Shown here: in pieces, positions 26,297-33,405 of the stretch
Position numbering within the stretch: the stretch's first letter is position 1
Layout: the number at the start of each line of letters is the position of its first letter
From: a virus
IMG/VR virus record: IMGVR_UViG_3300031566_000026
Coordinates: 1-63,365 of that record
DNA: 63,365 bases
Reading direction: 5' to 3' (one strand)
Program-made: the position numbers and the translations under genes
The notes under the pieces: model-generated
Told to the model about the DNA's origin: nothing
Databases searched by the model: none
Seen by the model: the letters and a program-made list of their open reading frames with translations, nothing else

Positions 26297-26965
26297 TCAG
26301 GAGTTGATGGTGGTCATGCGCAGGGGGATGGTCACAGGTACCGTGGCCCACCCCGACTTGCGTTGGATCGACTGGCCCCGGTATGGGGCCGGATCACCCC
26401 TGACCCGCAGCACGTCGCCGTTGGCTAGGGTCATCGTTGAATGCGGCTTGAACAACTTCAGCAGCGCGTCCGTGTATGCGTTCACCGCGTCCGTCCCCAC
26501 GCCCTCGGGCACGTTCACGCGCACGATGTAGAGCGGCGTCAGCTCCAGCCAGCCCAGCGCCTTGCCGAGCGTGATCTGCACCGCAGGGCCGGGCACCAGC
26601 TCCTCCTCTACGTAGGGACTGCCTGTGGTGGGCGCGAACGCCTCGTTCTCCCACTCGCGCCCAGCCGGCAGTCCGACCGTCAGCGTCTTGCCGGCGGCTG
26701 CCACCTCTACGCCAAGCGTGCGCGTCACGGTCAGCGTGAGCGCCGAGACGGCCTTCACCACGGCCACGCCGTTGTTGCCGGCCACGGTCATCCCAGCGGC
26801 CACGATCTCCATGCCCGCGTAGAACCCATCGGTCAGGAAGGAGCCCGCTGCGCGCACGTATGCCGTTGTGGTCGCGCTCATGTTGATGGCACCAGTCGTC
26901 GCGACCGAGAGCGTGATGAGCTGCGCCCGAAGCGCCCGCTGCACCTGGAGGTAGCTGACGCTCAT
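26297..26965 (-). CDS. Tail terminator-like protein with inserted beta module
   Basis: The 222-residue product occupies the tail terminator slot and has the usual helical start (YLQVQRALRAQL) and a C-terminal domain with LxVRGDPAP. Inserted at about residues 22-75 is a module like those in the tail tube (SFLTDGFYAGMEIVAAGM). The ATG overlaps the upstream stop (ATGA), which rules out the longer open frame upstream. Confidence 0.65.
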   Translation of the reverse strand: MSVSYLQVQRALRAQLITLSVATTGAINMSATTTAYVRAAGSFLTDGFYAGMEIVAAGMTVAGNNGVAVVKAVSALTLTVTRTLGVEVAAAGKTLTVGLPAGREWENEAFAPTTGSPYVEEELVPGPAVQITLGKALGWLELTPLYIVRVNVPEGVGTDAVNAYTDALLKLFKPHSTMTLANGDVLRVRGDPAPYRGQSIQRKSGWATVPVTIPLRMTTINS

Positions 26966-27336
26966 GGTCCACCGCCCTTCAGTACCTCGGCCACGCTTGC
27001 ATCCACCAGTCGTTGGAACCCCGTGCGCGTCAGCGCCCGAGAGTGGAACCCGCCCACCACAGAGCGTAGCGTCAGCTTGCCGTACGGCCCGATGCCCTCC
27101 TCGATGGCCGGCGCGTATTCCAGCCCGGAGGCCGAACGCGCATGCCACTCCTCGGGGAACGTCAGTTGCCAGGACCGGCGCAAGTCGCCCGTCTGCTGCG
27201 GCTGCCCAGGCGAGGCCGTTACGTCAGACCCAAACACCAACGACTCCTGCATCTTTTCGGCTACACGCACGAATAGGCGCCGCTGCCGCTGGTGGATCAT
27301 CGCCACCACATCCGCGATCGGAGGATTGATGCTCAT
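26962..27336 (-). CDS. HK97 gp10-like neck / tail-completion protein
   Basis: This 124-residue product has a TGDLRRSW segment and a YAPAIEEG segment near the middle, both typical of gp10-like neck proteins of siphoviruses. It lies between head-tail stopper and tail terminator genes, with 4-nt overlaps on both sides. Confidence 0.75.
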   Translation of the reverse strand: MSINPPIADVVAMIHQRQRRLFVRVAEKMQESLVFGSDVTASPGQPQQTGDLRRSWQLTFPEEWHARSASGLEYAPAIEEGIGPYGKLTLRSVVGGFHSRALTRTGFQRLVDASVAEVLKGGGP

Positions 27337-27689
27337 GCCGCTACCACCACCCTACCGAGCAGCAGGGTGCCTCCAGGTGCGATGCCCTTCGTGTGCTTGA
27401 CCGTGTACGTGGTCCCGTCCCACGCTACCGTCATCCCAAGCGTAGGCAGCGAGTACCCGGCGTCGGGCGCGAGCAGCAACGTTACCGCAGCCGCACCGAT
27501 CAGCTTCAGCGCCTCGTACAGCTTCTCGCTGCCTGGCGTGGCGATCGCGTAACCCGGAACCGTCGTTACCGACACCGTGCTGCCTCCCGTCGCGTGGTCA
27601 ACCGTGGTCGTCAGCCCGGTGAACGTCACCCGGGCCCCAGCCCTCTGTACCTGCCTGTACGCCCGCGCTCGCGTGGCAGCGTAGCCCAT
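27333..27689 (-). CDS. Head-tail stopper-like protein
   Basis: This is a 118-residue beta-rich protein in the stopper position (TVAWDGTTYTVKHTKGIAPGG region). It overlaps the gp10-like gene as ATGA. The function comes from gene order and size; no catalytic motif. Confidence 0.6.
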   Translation of the reverse strand: MGYAATRARAYRQVQRAGARVTFTGLTTTVDHATGGSTVSVTTVPGYAIATPGSEKLYEALKLIGAAAVTLLLAPDAGYSLPTLGMTVAWDGTTYTVKHTKGIAPGGTLLLGRVVVAA

Positions 27690-27693
27690 CGCC

Positions 27694-28278
27694 CTAGCAC
27701 CGCATCAGCGTCAAGCCCGTCTTGCTGGGCTCCAGAAGCGCAGCGATCCGAGCCATCACTCGCGGGTACCGCACCAGGCCAGTGGCCCGCTGCGACTGCC
27801 CCACAAATACCGTCTCCAGCACGTCCGTCACGCTGGACTTGATGTTCGTGTCCGGGTCCAGCCCCGCTACGTCCTCAGTCCCGGCGCGCAGGAACTCCAG
27901 CGCCAACTCGATCTGCGCTTCCTTCACCCGCCCGGGTACGATGGTCGTCAGGTAGTAGACGATTGTGCTGAATGGCTCCTCCAGGTCCCGGTACCCGCTC
28001 ACGAGCAGCCCCTCGTTGTCCGGGTCGTCCGGGTCCGGCACGTAGTCGCGCGGCCAGCTGAGCGCCTGCGTTGTGTTCACGCGACGCCCCTTCCAGACGC
28101 CCAGGTTGCTCAGCTCGCGGCATGCTTCCAGCAATGCCGTGTTCTGGTCATCAGCCGACGCCCCGGTGAAGGCCGTGGCGTTCAGCCTCGCCGATAGGTA
28201 CAGCGTGGCCTCTGCAAGCGTGGCGAACGTGTTCGCGTCCGCCGCCCCAACCGTCGGGACCAATGCCGGAGGTGCCAT
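27694..28278 (-). CDS. Head-tail connector (DnaT-like phage adaptor family)
   Basis: The 194-residue product has the helical pattern of phage adaptor proteins sometimes annotated as DnaT-like (ADANTFATLAEATLYLSAR; ALSWPRDYVPD; then VKEAQIELAL). It would attach below the portal ring. It comes right after the small head gene and before the stopper. Confidence 0.75.
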   Translation of the reverse strand: MAPPALVPTVGAADANTFATLAEATLYLSARLNATAFTGASADDQNTALLEACRELSNLGVWKGRRVNTTQALSWPRDYVPDPDDPDNEGLLVSGYRDLEEPFSTIVYYLTTIVPGRVKEAQIELALEFLRAGTEDVAGLDPDTNIKSSVTDVLETVFVGQSQRATGLVRYPRVMARIAALLEPSKTGLTLMRC

Positions 28279-28290
28279 CCATCAGCCTCC

Positions 28291-28656
28291 CTATTCCTTG
28301 GGGAACTTCCGCGGCCGACCTGGCCCGCGCTTCACTCCTGGTGCCGGGATCTCGATGGGGTGGGCCTCTGTGGCCGCCCCCAACACCAGCGGAACCGCTA
28401 CCTCCCCGGTGCTCAGGGGATGGACCTTCGCACTGCCCACAGGCGTGCCCTGGGGCTCTGGTACGCTTTCGGCGACCACCACTGGCGCCCCCTCCTCGCT
28501 GGCAGGGGGCGTCAGGGTGTACTCGCCGTGCGCGACCATCCCTCGGGCGTCTACGGGCCACCGTTCGATCGCTTCACCTGTAACGACATGGTACAACGTC
28601 ACCTTGCCGGTCGGGTTCGCGCCGAATATCAGCGTCTTGCCGAAGACGTCCGCCAT
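28291..28656 (-). CDS. Small head-region protein with AT-hook-like C-terminus
   Basis: The 121-residue product has a short beta-rich N-terminal part and a Pro/Ala/Val-rich linker, and ends in RGPGRPRKF, which contains the GRP core of AT-hook motifs. Binding to DNA or to a partner is possible. It lies between the cement protein and connector genes. Confidence 0.5.
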   Translation of the reverse strand: MADVFGKTLIFGANPTGKVTLYHVVTGEAIERWPVDARGMVAHGEYTLTPPASEEGAPVVVAESVPEPQGTPVGSAKVHPLSTGEVAVPLVLGAATEAHPIEIPAPGVKRGPGRPRKFPKE

Positions 28657-28660
28657 GGTA

Positions 28661-29110
28661 CTACGCCTTCAGCGCGCAGTGCGCCGTGTACGTGATGCCC
28701 GTGTTCGTGCCGGTGATGATGTTGTAGAGCCGCAGGTACTGATACGCGGTACCGTTCTGCTCGTTGGTGAACGCGATCTCGTAGTGGCCGACCACGTCCA
28801 GGGCCGCCCCGTCCCCGCGGGTCGTGTGCCCACCGGCAGAGCCGACGGACAACTGGCCGAGGTTCTGGATCGCCGCGCCGAACGTGGAGCTGCTCGAGCC
28901 CTGGACTACGATGTCGTCCAGCTCGTCGTTGTCGCCAACGTCCATCACGGTGATGTCCACCATCACCCGCCCGTCGATGCGGACTGCCGCGCCGAGGTTG
29001 ATGATCTTGGCGGCTGCCCCGACTTCTGCGGGCGCGGACGCGGCGCACAGCACCCCGTCGCTCATCAGCATCGCATAGTCGAAGGTTGCGTCCTTCATGT
29101 TCCTGGTCAT
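28661..29110 (-). CDS. Capsid cement/decoration protein, Bbp16-like
   Basis: This 149-residue product has the pattern of Bbp16-type capsid proteins: an N-terminal tag (MKDATFDYA), then IINLG and VMVDITVMD strands and a SSSSTFGAA turn. These proteins usually coat HK97-fold capsids. An in-frame ATG at 29098 is an alternative start. It lies after a hairpin that separates it from the larger capsid accessory gene. Confidence 0.65.
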   Translation of the reverse strand: MTRNMKDATFDYAMLMSDGVLCAASAPAEVGAAAKIINLGAAVRIDGRVMVDITVMDVGDNDELDDIVVQGSSSSTFGAAIQNLGQLSVGSAGGHTTRGDGAALDVVGHYEIAFTNEQNGTAYQYLRLYNIITGTNTGITYTAHCALKA

Positions 29111-29190
29111 GGCCTGCGTCCTCCGTCAGAAGTAAGTGCGAGGACCCACCCCGCGTCTGGCACGTCTCCGTGTCACCGTGCTTGTCCTGC

Positions 29191-29219
29191 CCGGGGGCGA
29201 GCGCAATGCCCGCCCCCGG
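29191..29219 (-). terminator. Strong hairpin between two capsid accessory genes
   Basis: A 9-bp GC-only stem (CCGGGGGCG/CGCCCCCGG) with an 11-nt loop lies 11 nt after a stop codon on the minus strand. No U-tract follows in the direction of transcription, so it may reduce read-through or protect mRNA ends rather than terminate fully. Confidence 0.45.
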
Positions 29220-29229
29220 TTTCCTAGCC

Positions 29230-30669
29230 TTACGTCAGTACTGCCGGAGGTGCAGCCGTGACCGGCAGGTCGTAGAAGTTGAACGCCGCCGCATTCGCGG
29301 CACCTGCGCCAACAGCGATGTTCGAGGTGTTCGCTGTCCAAGCGACACCAGCGTTGCACTGGACGGTGAGGTACCCGAGCTGCGTGTTGAGGGCGGTCAC
29401 GGCAGGAAGCGCCGCGATGGCCGCAGCCTCGTCCGCGTAGTTCTGATCCGCAGCCGGGCTCACGGTCGAAACCACACCGGGGTCCGTCGTCTGGATCAGC
29501 CAGATGCCCCACCACGATCCGCCGTTCGGGGTGACGTTGATCGTGTCAGCCGCCGAGAAGGCGATGGGGTCTTCCGCCACCTTGGAATAGTGCAGGCCCG
29601 CGCGCCGGAAGATCGTGGTGGTTGTGGTCTGGAACGATGTGGTCGGCGCACCCGATACCAAGAGGGTTGCGATGGTCGCCATCCCATCCGCGATGTAGCT
29701 GCGGATGCCGTTGAGCCACGTCAGCAGCGCAGCGGCGAAGTTTGTGCTCTGGATCACCGGCGTGAGCACCTGCACGTACACGTCCAGCGCTCCAGCCGTA
29801 CCGGCTGCCGTGATGGTCGCCCGCACGTTTTCAGCCGCAGGGATGCGGATGAGCCGCGACGCGCGATCACCGATGATCCACGCACCGGCCATGAAGTCGT
29901 CCACCACGCTGTTGATGACGTTCGTGGTGCCGATGTCGATGTCCGGCCCGCCCGCAGCGGCCTCCGTGGCCACCACGGTCACCAGCGCCAGCCGCTCGTG
30001 CGTGGCGTCGGCTGCCAGGATCTCCAGCGGCGACCCGGCGGCATGGTCCACCGCCACCGCTGCCACCGTGTTGTAGCCCAGCGCAACGGCGGGTATCGTT
30101 CTGCCGATGACCGCATTGTCCGCGATAATCGGGGCCGTCACGCACTTGGCCTGCAGCTCGTTCGTGCCGATGTCGTACCCGCCCTGGCGCACGGTCCACA
30201 TGATCTGCCCGAGGGTCGCCGACTTCACCGCGATGCGCCCAACGATCTGGATAATCGAGTCCGCCGCAGTCGGAGCCGTCAGCGTCCAGCCGCCTGCCGT
30301 CTCGGACAGGTAGACGGGATCGTCTACCGTGCCCGCGTTGGTGTTCAGCGTCGCCACGCTCAGCCCGCTTGTGTAGGCGAGCCCCGTTGCCCCGGCCAGC
30401 AGGGCATTCGGCAGGTAGAACAACGCGGCAGCACTGTCCACGTTGGCGTCGGCCAGGGCGACTTCACTTACCCCGCCCGTTACCCCGGTCACGTAGACCA
30501 GCGCGTCGCGCGCCATGTCCACGCCCGTGTTGTTCACTACTACAGTGGCCTCGCCAGCGCCGCCGGGGCCAACAAGGACCCCCTGCTGCACCTCCACGTC
30601 CACGTCCTGGCGAGCCCGTCGTCCGGTCCCGGTATCCACCCACCCGGGGAACGTCACAGTCTGCGTCAT
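29230..30669 (-). CDS. Large capsid-associated decoration / head-fibre-like protein
   Basis: The 479-residue product is Ala/Val/Thr-rich and beta-rich. The N-terminal part (about 20-170) resembles capsid decoration modules (LVYVTGVTGG; LFYLPNALLAGATGLAYTSG). The rest has no recognised fold or enzyme motif. It is encoded just after the major capsid gene and the inserted endonuclease, with a strong AAAGGAG site. Virion localisation is inferred. Confidence 0.6.
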   Translation of the reverse strand: MTQTVTFPGWVDTGTGRRARQDVDVEVQQGVLVGPGGAGEATVVVNNTGVDMARDALVYVTGVTGGVSEVALADANVDSAAALFYLPNALLAGATGLAYTSGLSVATLNTNAGTVDDPVYLSETAGGWTLTAPTAADSIIQIVGRIAVKSATLGQIMWTVRQGGYDIGTNELQAKCVTAPIIADNAVIGRTIPAVALGYNTVAAVAVDHAAGSPLEILAADATHERLALVTVVATEAAAGGPDIDIGTTNVINSVVDDFMAGAWIIGDRASRLIRIPAAENVRATITAAGTAGALDVYVQVLTPVIQSTNFAAALLTWLNGIRSYIADGMATIATLLVSGAPTTSFQTTTTTIFRRAGLHYSKVAEDPIAFSAADTINVTPNGGSWWGIWLIQTTDPGVVSTVSPAADQNYADEAAAIAALPAVTALNTQLGYLTVQCNAGVAWTANTSNIAVGAGAANAAAFNFYDLPVTAAPPAVLT

Positions 30670-30681
30670 GGGAATCTCCTT

Positions 30682-31185
30682 TCAGCCAGTGTTTGAAATG
30701 GGTCCGCGCCGGTTCAGAACACTCAACCGACGCTTGATGTCTTCGCGTTCGATGACCACGTCAGGATCAAGTGCTGGCGCTCCGCCCCGGATGTGCAGAT
30801 AGGGCTTCTGCGTGCGCCCGATCCCCCGGAACTCAAGCGCCAGCCGTGCCTGATCCCGCTTGATGACCAGATACGGAAGCACGGCCCGCAGTACTACCTC
30901 TGCCTGATGGCCATAGACCACCCAATCGTACCGGGTCGCCCACTTCCCCGGGTTCGTGTTCCGGCTCATCTGTCGCCCACTGCCGAACGTGTCGATCAGC
31001 CAAACCATGAGCGCTTCGCTCGTGTTGGTGACCGACATGCGCAGCGCGTGCGACACGTTCCGGGAGTTCGGGGCCTTGGTGGAGGTGATGTTGATAGAAC
31101 CTTCACCATCAATAATCCCCGCCAGATACGCCAAGAGCGCGGGATCATCCGGTAAGACCGTGCGAGGCAACCGCGGGCCGCCCAT
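30682..31185 (-). CDS. Free-standing LAGLIDADG homing endonuclease
   Basis: The 167-residue product has one LAGLIDADG-type motif (YLAGIIDGEGSI, about residues 19-31) and a basic C-terminal half. A single motif implies a homodimer that cuts a near-palindromic site. It begins 2 nt after the major capsid protein stop; the choice of ATG at 31185 keeps it clear of the capsid gene. It is probably a selfish element targeting capsid genes that lack it. Confidence 0.82.
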   Translation of the reverse strand: MGGPRLPRTVLPDDPALLAYLAGIIDGEGSINITSTKAPNSRNVSHALRMSVTNTSEALMVWLIDTFGSGRQMSRNTNPGKWATRYDWVVYGHQAEVVLRAVLPYLVIKRDQARLALEFRGIGRTQKPYLHIRGGAPALDPDVVIEREDIKRRLSVLNRRGPISNTG

Positions 31186-31187
31186 GT

Positions 31188-32132
31188 TCAAACCACCACT
31201 GCGGCATTGCTGATTCCGCCGAGGCGCGCAGCGGCGCGGCCGTGCTCGATGCACAGCCCGGCGAACCACTCGACCCGCGTGCGGAACAGCGGGCTGTCGT
31301 CCAGCTCCCCGAGGTCACGCACGTCCATGATGCCGTTCTGGATGCCGGTCACCAGGCCATCGCCGAACCCGACGCAGTAGATCGACGTCGAGGTGGCACC
31401 GCCCGGCGTCCCGAGGATGTCGCCTTCCTCGTCGAACAGCAGCGGCTCGGTGCCGCCGTTGTCGCTGTACGCCACGAGGATCGGGATGTCGTTGTACCGG
31501 GTCACCCGACGGCCGAACGCGTCCAGGTCGTAGGTGATGTATCCGCCCACCGTCGCCAGGCGTGCGGCGGCGCTCAGGCGCCGGCGGATCGTCCGGTTCA
31601 TGATGAGGGCGGAAGGCTGCGTCACCGCGTCGACCAGCTCGTCCAGCTTGGCGAGTGAGAGCGCATCGCCAGCGTCCGTGGTGCCAGCAGCGATGAGCTG
31701 CGTGCCGGTCAGCCGCGCCTGCAGCCCGTCGAACTCGCGCGGCTGCGTGGCGCTGTCGCCCTTGATGATGACGCGCGTCAGCTCAGCAGCCAGCGCCTTC
31801 ACCTTCATCTCCTCATGTGCGGCCCGCACCGCGGAGCCGCCCGTGCGCATGATGAAGGTGTCCACATCCAGGTCGCCGCCGCAGATCCTCAGCGACTCGA
31901 CCAGCGGGTTGATCGTACCGGTGCTCGCCGTGTAGCTCTCGTTCACGCCCCGGAACGCGACGGCGGGCAGCGAGCCCTCTCGGTTGTAGGCGTAGGCGTT
32001 GCCCGCGATGTCCTTCATGGGCAGCGCCATCAGAATATCGGAAGCCCGTGCGAACATGCTGATGACGGAGGCGCGAATAGTCTCGCCCCCATTGGCCATG
32101 AGCTTCGCGGCCTCTACCAAGGTGAGTGACAT
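31188..32132 (-). CDS. Major capsid protein, HK97 fold
   Basis: The 314-residue product matches the GP7/Bbp17-type group of major capsid proteins: an N-terminal helix (LTLVEAAKLMANG), an E-loop region (about 50-75) and a P-domain/A-domain with LIMNRTIRRRL and a C-terminal RVEWFAGLCIEH segment. There is no N-terminal delta domain or protease, so assembly relies on the separate scaffold gene upstream. The start follows a long structured intergenic region. Confidence 0.85.
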   Translation of the reverse strand: MSLTLVEAAKLMANGGETIRASVISMFARASDILMALPMKDIAGNAYAYNREGSLPAVAFRGVNESYTASTGTINPLVESLRICGGDLDVDTFIMRTGGSAVRAAHEEMKVKALAAELTRVIIKGDSATQPREFDGLQARLTGTQLIAAGTTDAGDALSLAKLDELVDAVTQPSALIMNRTIRRRLSAAARLATVGGYITYDLDAFGRRVTRYNDIPILVAYSDNGGTEPLLFDEEGDILGTPGGATSTSIYCVGFGDGLVTGIQNGIMDVRDLGELDDSPLFRTRVEWFAGLCIEHGRAAARLGGISNAAVVV

Positions 32133-32204
32133 TGTCGTGCCCTCGTGGTCAGATGGTTAGCCTTGATGGCCTCCACCCTCTCGGGCCCGACAACGTGCGG
32201 TGAA

Positions 32205-32292
32205 ACCGAGGGGATTCGGCCCTTCCTGTTCACCAACCCCGCGCGCTCGGAGGATCCCCCTCTGGCACTCAGGTTGGGCCGAATCCCTCGGT
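32205..32292 (-). other. Long inverted repeat upstream of the capsid gene
   Basis: ACCGAGGGGATTCGGCCC (32205-32222) is repeated inverted at 32276-32292 with one bulged base and a 53-nt loop. The stem ends 73 nt before the capsid ATG on the minus strand. It may act in mRNA stability or expression control. The whole 272-nt gap between scaffold and capsid genes is rich in such structures. Confidence 0.6.
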
Positions 32293-32316
32293 CCACTACC
32301 GTCACTCGCCCTGTCA

Positions 32317-32335
32317 CCGCGGTATCCCACCGCGG
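32317..32335 (-). other. Short perfect hairpin in the scaffold-capsid gap
   Basis: CCGCGGT/ACCGCGG forms a 7-bp stem with a 5-nt loop. Two further inverted repeats (GAGCGAT/ATCGCTC and CGGCC/GGCCG) follow toward the scaffold gene. No U-tract is present. Confidence 0.45.
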
Positions 32336-32404
32336 GAGCGATTCTATCGGCGATCGCTCGACTGCTGCCGTTACCCGGCCAGGATCCCCCCGGCCGCCCT
32401 GTCC

Positions 32405-33115
32405 CTACTGGTGTGCCGCTGCCCGCGCAGCCGTCGCGGCTGCCGCAGGGTTCCTCAGCACGTCATCCACCGTGGTGCCGCCCACCGGCTTGCCGTCAGC
32501 CGTGTACGCCCCACCCGTCCCGCCGCCCGCTGCCATCGAGCCCCGGAAGAACTCCGGGAACCGCTTCTTCAGCTCCGTCCTGGCGAACTGGTCGATCGTC
32601 ATGCCCGGGTGGTTCACCAGCTTCGGCTTCCCGTCCTCGGTCAGATCGTACTCGTGCGACGTCAGGATGAACAGCGCATCCACCCGCTCATGCCGAACCT
32701 CGGCATCGAGCAACTGCTTCTTGACCTTGGTGTCCAGCTTCAGCACCCGGTTCTCTTGATGGACTCCCTTCAGCGCGTCGATCTCCGCCTGCTTGCGCTC
32801 CAGCTCTTCGGCGCTCTCGGCCTGGAGGTCCTTGCGCACCTGGGAGCGCAACTCCTTCAGCGCCGCCTCCGTGATGCCTGCCGTCTTGGCCGTGAGCTGG
32901 TCAGCCAACTCCTTCGCCAACTTCTCCGCGGCCTTGCGCTTGTCCTCTTCCGTCTTGGTGGCCGCGCGTTCCTTCTCGATGGCAGCGCGCAGTTCCTTGT
33001 GATCGTCTGCTGCTACCGCCGCCGCCTTCGTCACTACCTTGCCTTCCTTCTCCTCATACAACTCCCGGAACGGCTCCGGTACGTCCTCGAGCTTCGCGAA
33101 TTCTGGCAGTGCCAT
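32405..33115 (-). CDS. Capsid scaffold protein (GP20-like)
   Basis: This 236-residue product is highly charged and helical over residues 1-125 (coiled coil), with a C-terminal domain containing HPGMTIDQF and a Gly/Ala-rich tail, the typical layout of scaffold proteins of the GP20 group. It would direct capsid assembly and leave before DNA packaging. It starts after GAGGAG and lies 51 nt downstream of a candidate promoter. Confidence 0.8.
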   Translation of the reverse strand: MALPEFAKLEDVPEPFRELYEEKEGKVVTKAAAVAADDHKELRAAIEKERAATKTEEDKRKAAEKLAKELADQLTAKTAGITEAALKELRSQVRKDLQAESAEELERKQAEIDALKGVHQENRVLKLDTKVKKQLLDAEVRHERVDALFILTSHEYDLTEDGKPKLVNHPGMTIDQFARTELKKRFPEFFRGSMAAGGGTGGAYTADGKPVGGTTVDDVLRNPAAAATAARAAAHQ

Positions 33116-33166
33116 CGGTCTCTCCTCAAATGCGGCTCGCGCGTGCGACGCGCCTCAACTGAGCCT

Positions 33167-33195
33167 AGTTTAACCCTATACCCTTCAAGCGTAAA
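33167..33195 (-). promoter_or_regulatory. Candidate promoter for the capsid operon
   Basis: TTTACG and TAAACT are spaced by 17 nt on the minus strand in one of the few non-coding gaps of the structural region. The start would fall near 33160, 45 nt before the scaffold ATG. The -35 box and spacing match the candidate at 2031-2059. Confidence 0.55.
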
Positions 33196-33207
33196 GACTT
33201 TGATGCT

Positions 33208-33405
33208 TCAACTACTTGCTCCCGTGGTGGGAGCCCCAGGTTCGGCTTCACTTACCGGCTCGAATCTGATGCCACTATCTCCCGGGTACGGTTCCGTGTG
33301 GTCGTGCTCACCCGTAATGATCTGTTCGGGGATTCCGTCCGGAAACGCTTCGCACTCCGACAGGCCCAGGTAGTGCTTGCATGAAGGGCACTGATAACTG
33401 GTCAT
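33208..33405 (-). CDS. Small rubredoxin-like zinc-ribbon protein
   Basis: The 65-residue product starts with CPSC, then a second Cys near residue 18 and CEAFPDGIP, followed by an acidic tail with DSGIRFEP. This pattern is common in small proteins next to phage head genes. Its function is unknown. It overlaps the head morphogenesis gene by ATGA. Confidence 0.7.
   Translation of the reverse strand: MTSYQCPSCKHYLGLSECEAFPDGIPEQIITGEHDHTEPYPGDSGIRFEPVSEAEPGAPTTGASS

Noticed and set aside
29191-29219. Full rho-independent terminator after the capsid accessory gene
   Set aside because: The stem is strong but the T-rich side lies on the wrong side for minus-strand transcription, so only a hairpin is claimed.
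32114-32317. 67-codon minus-strand frame in the scaffold-capsid gap
   Set aside because: It crosses the inverted repeats, overlaps the capsid start, has an atypical composition and lacks a convincing ribosome site.
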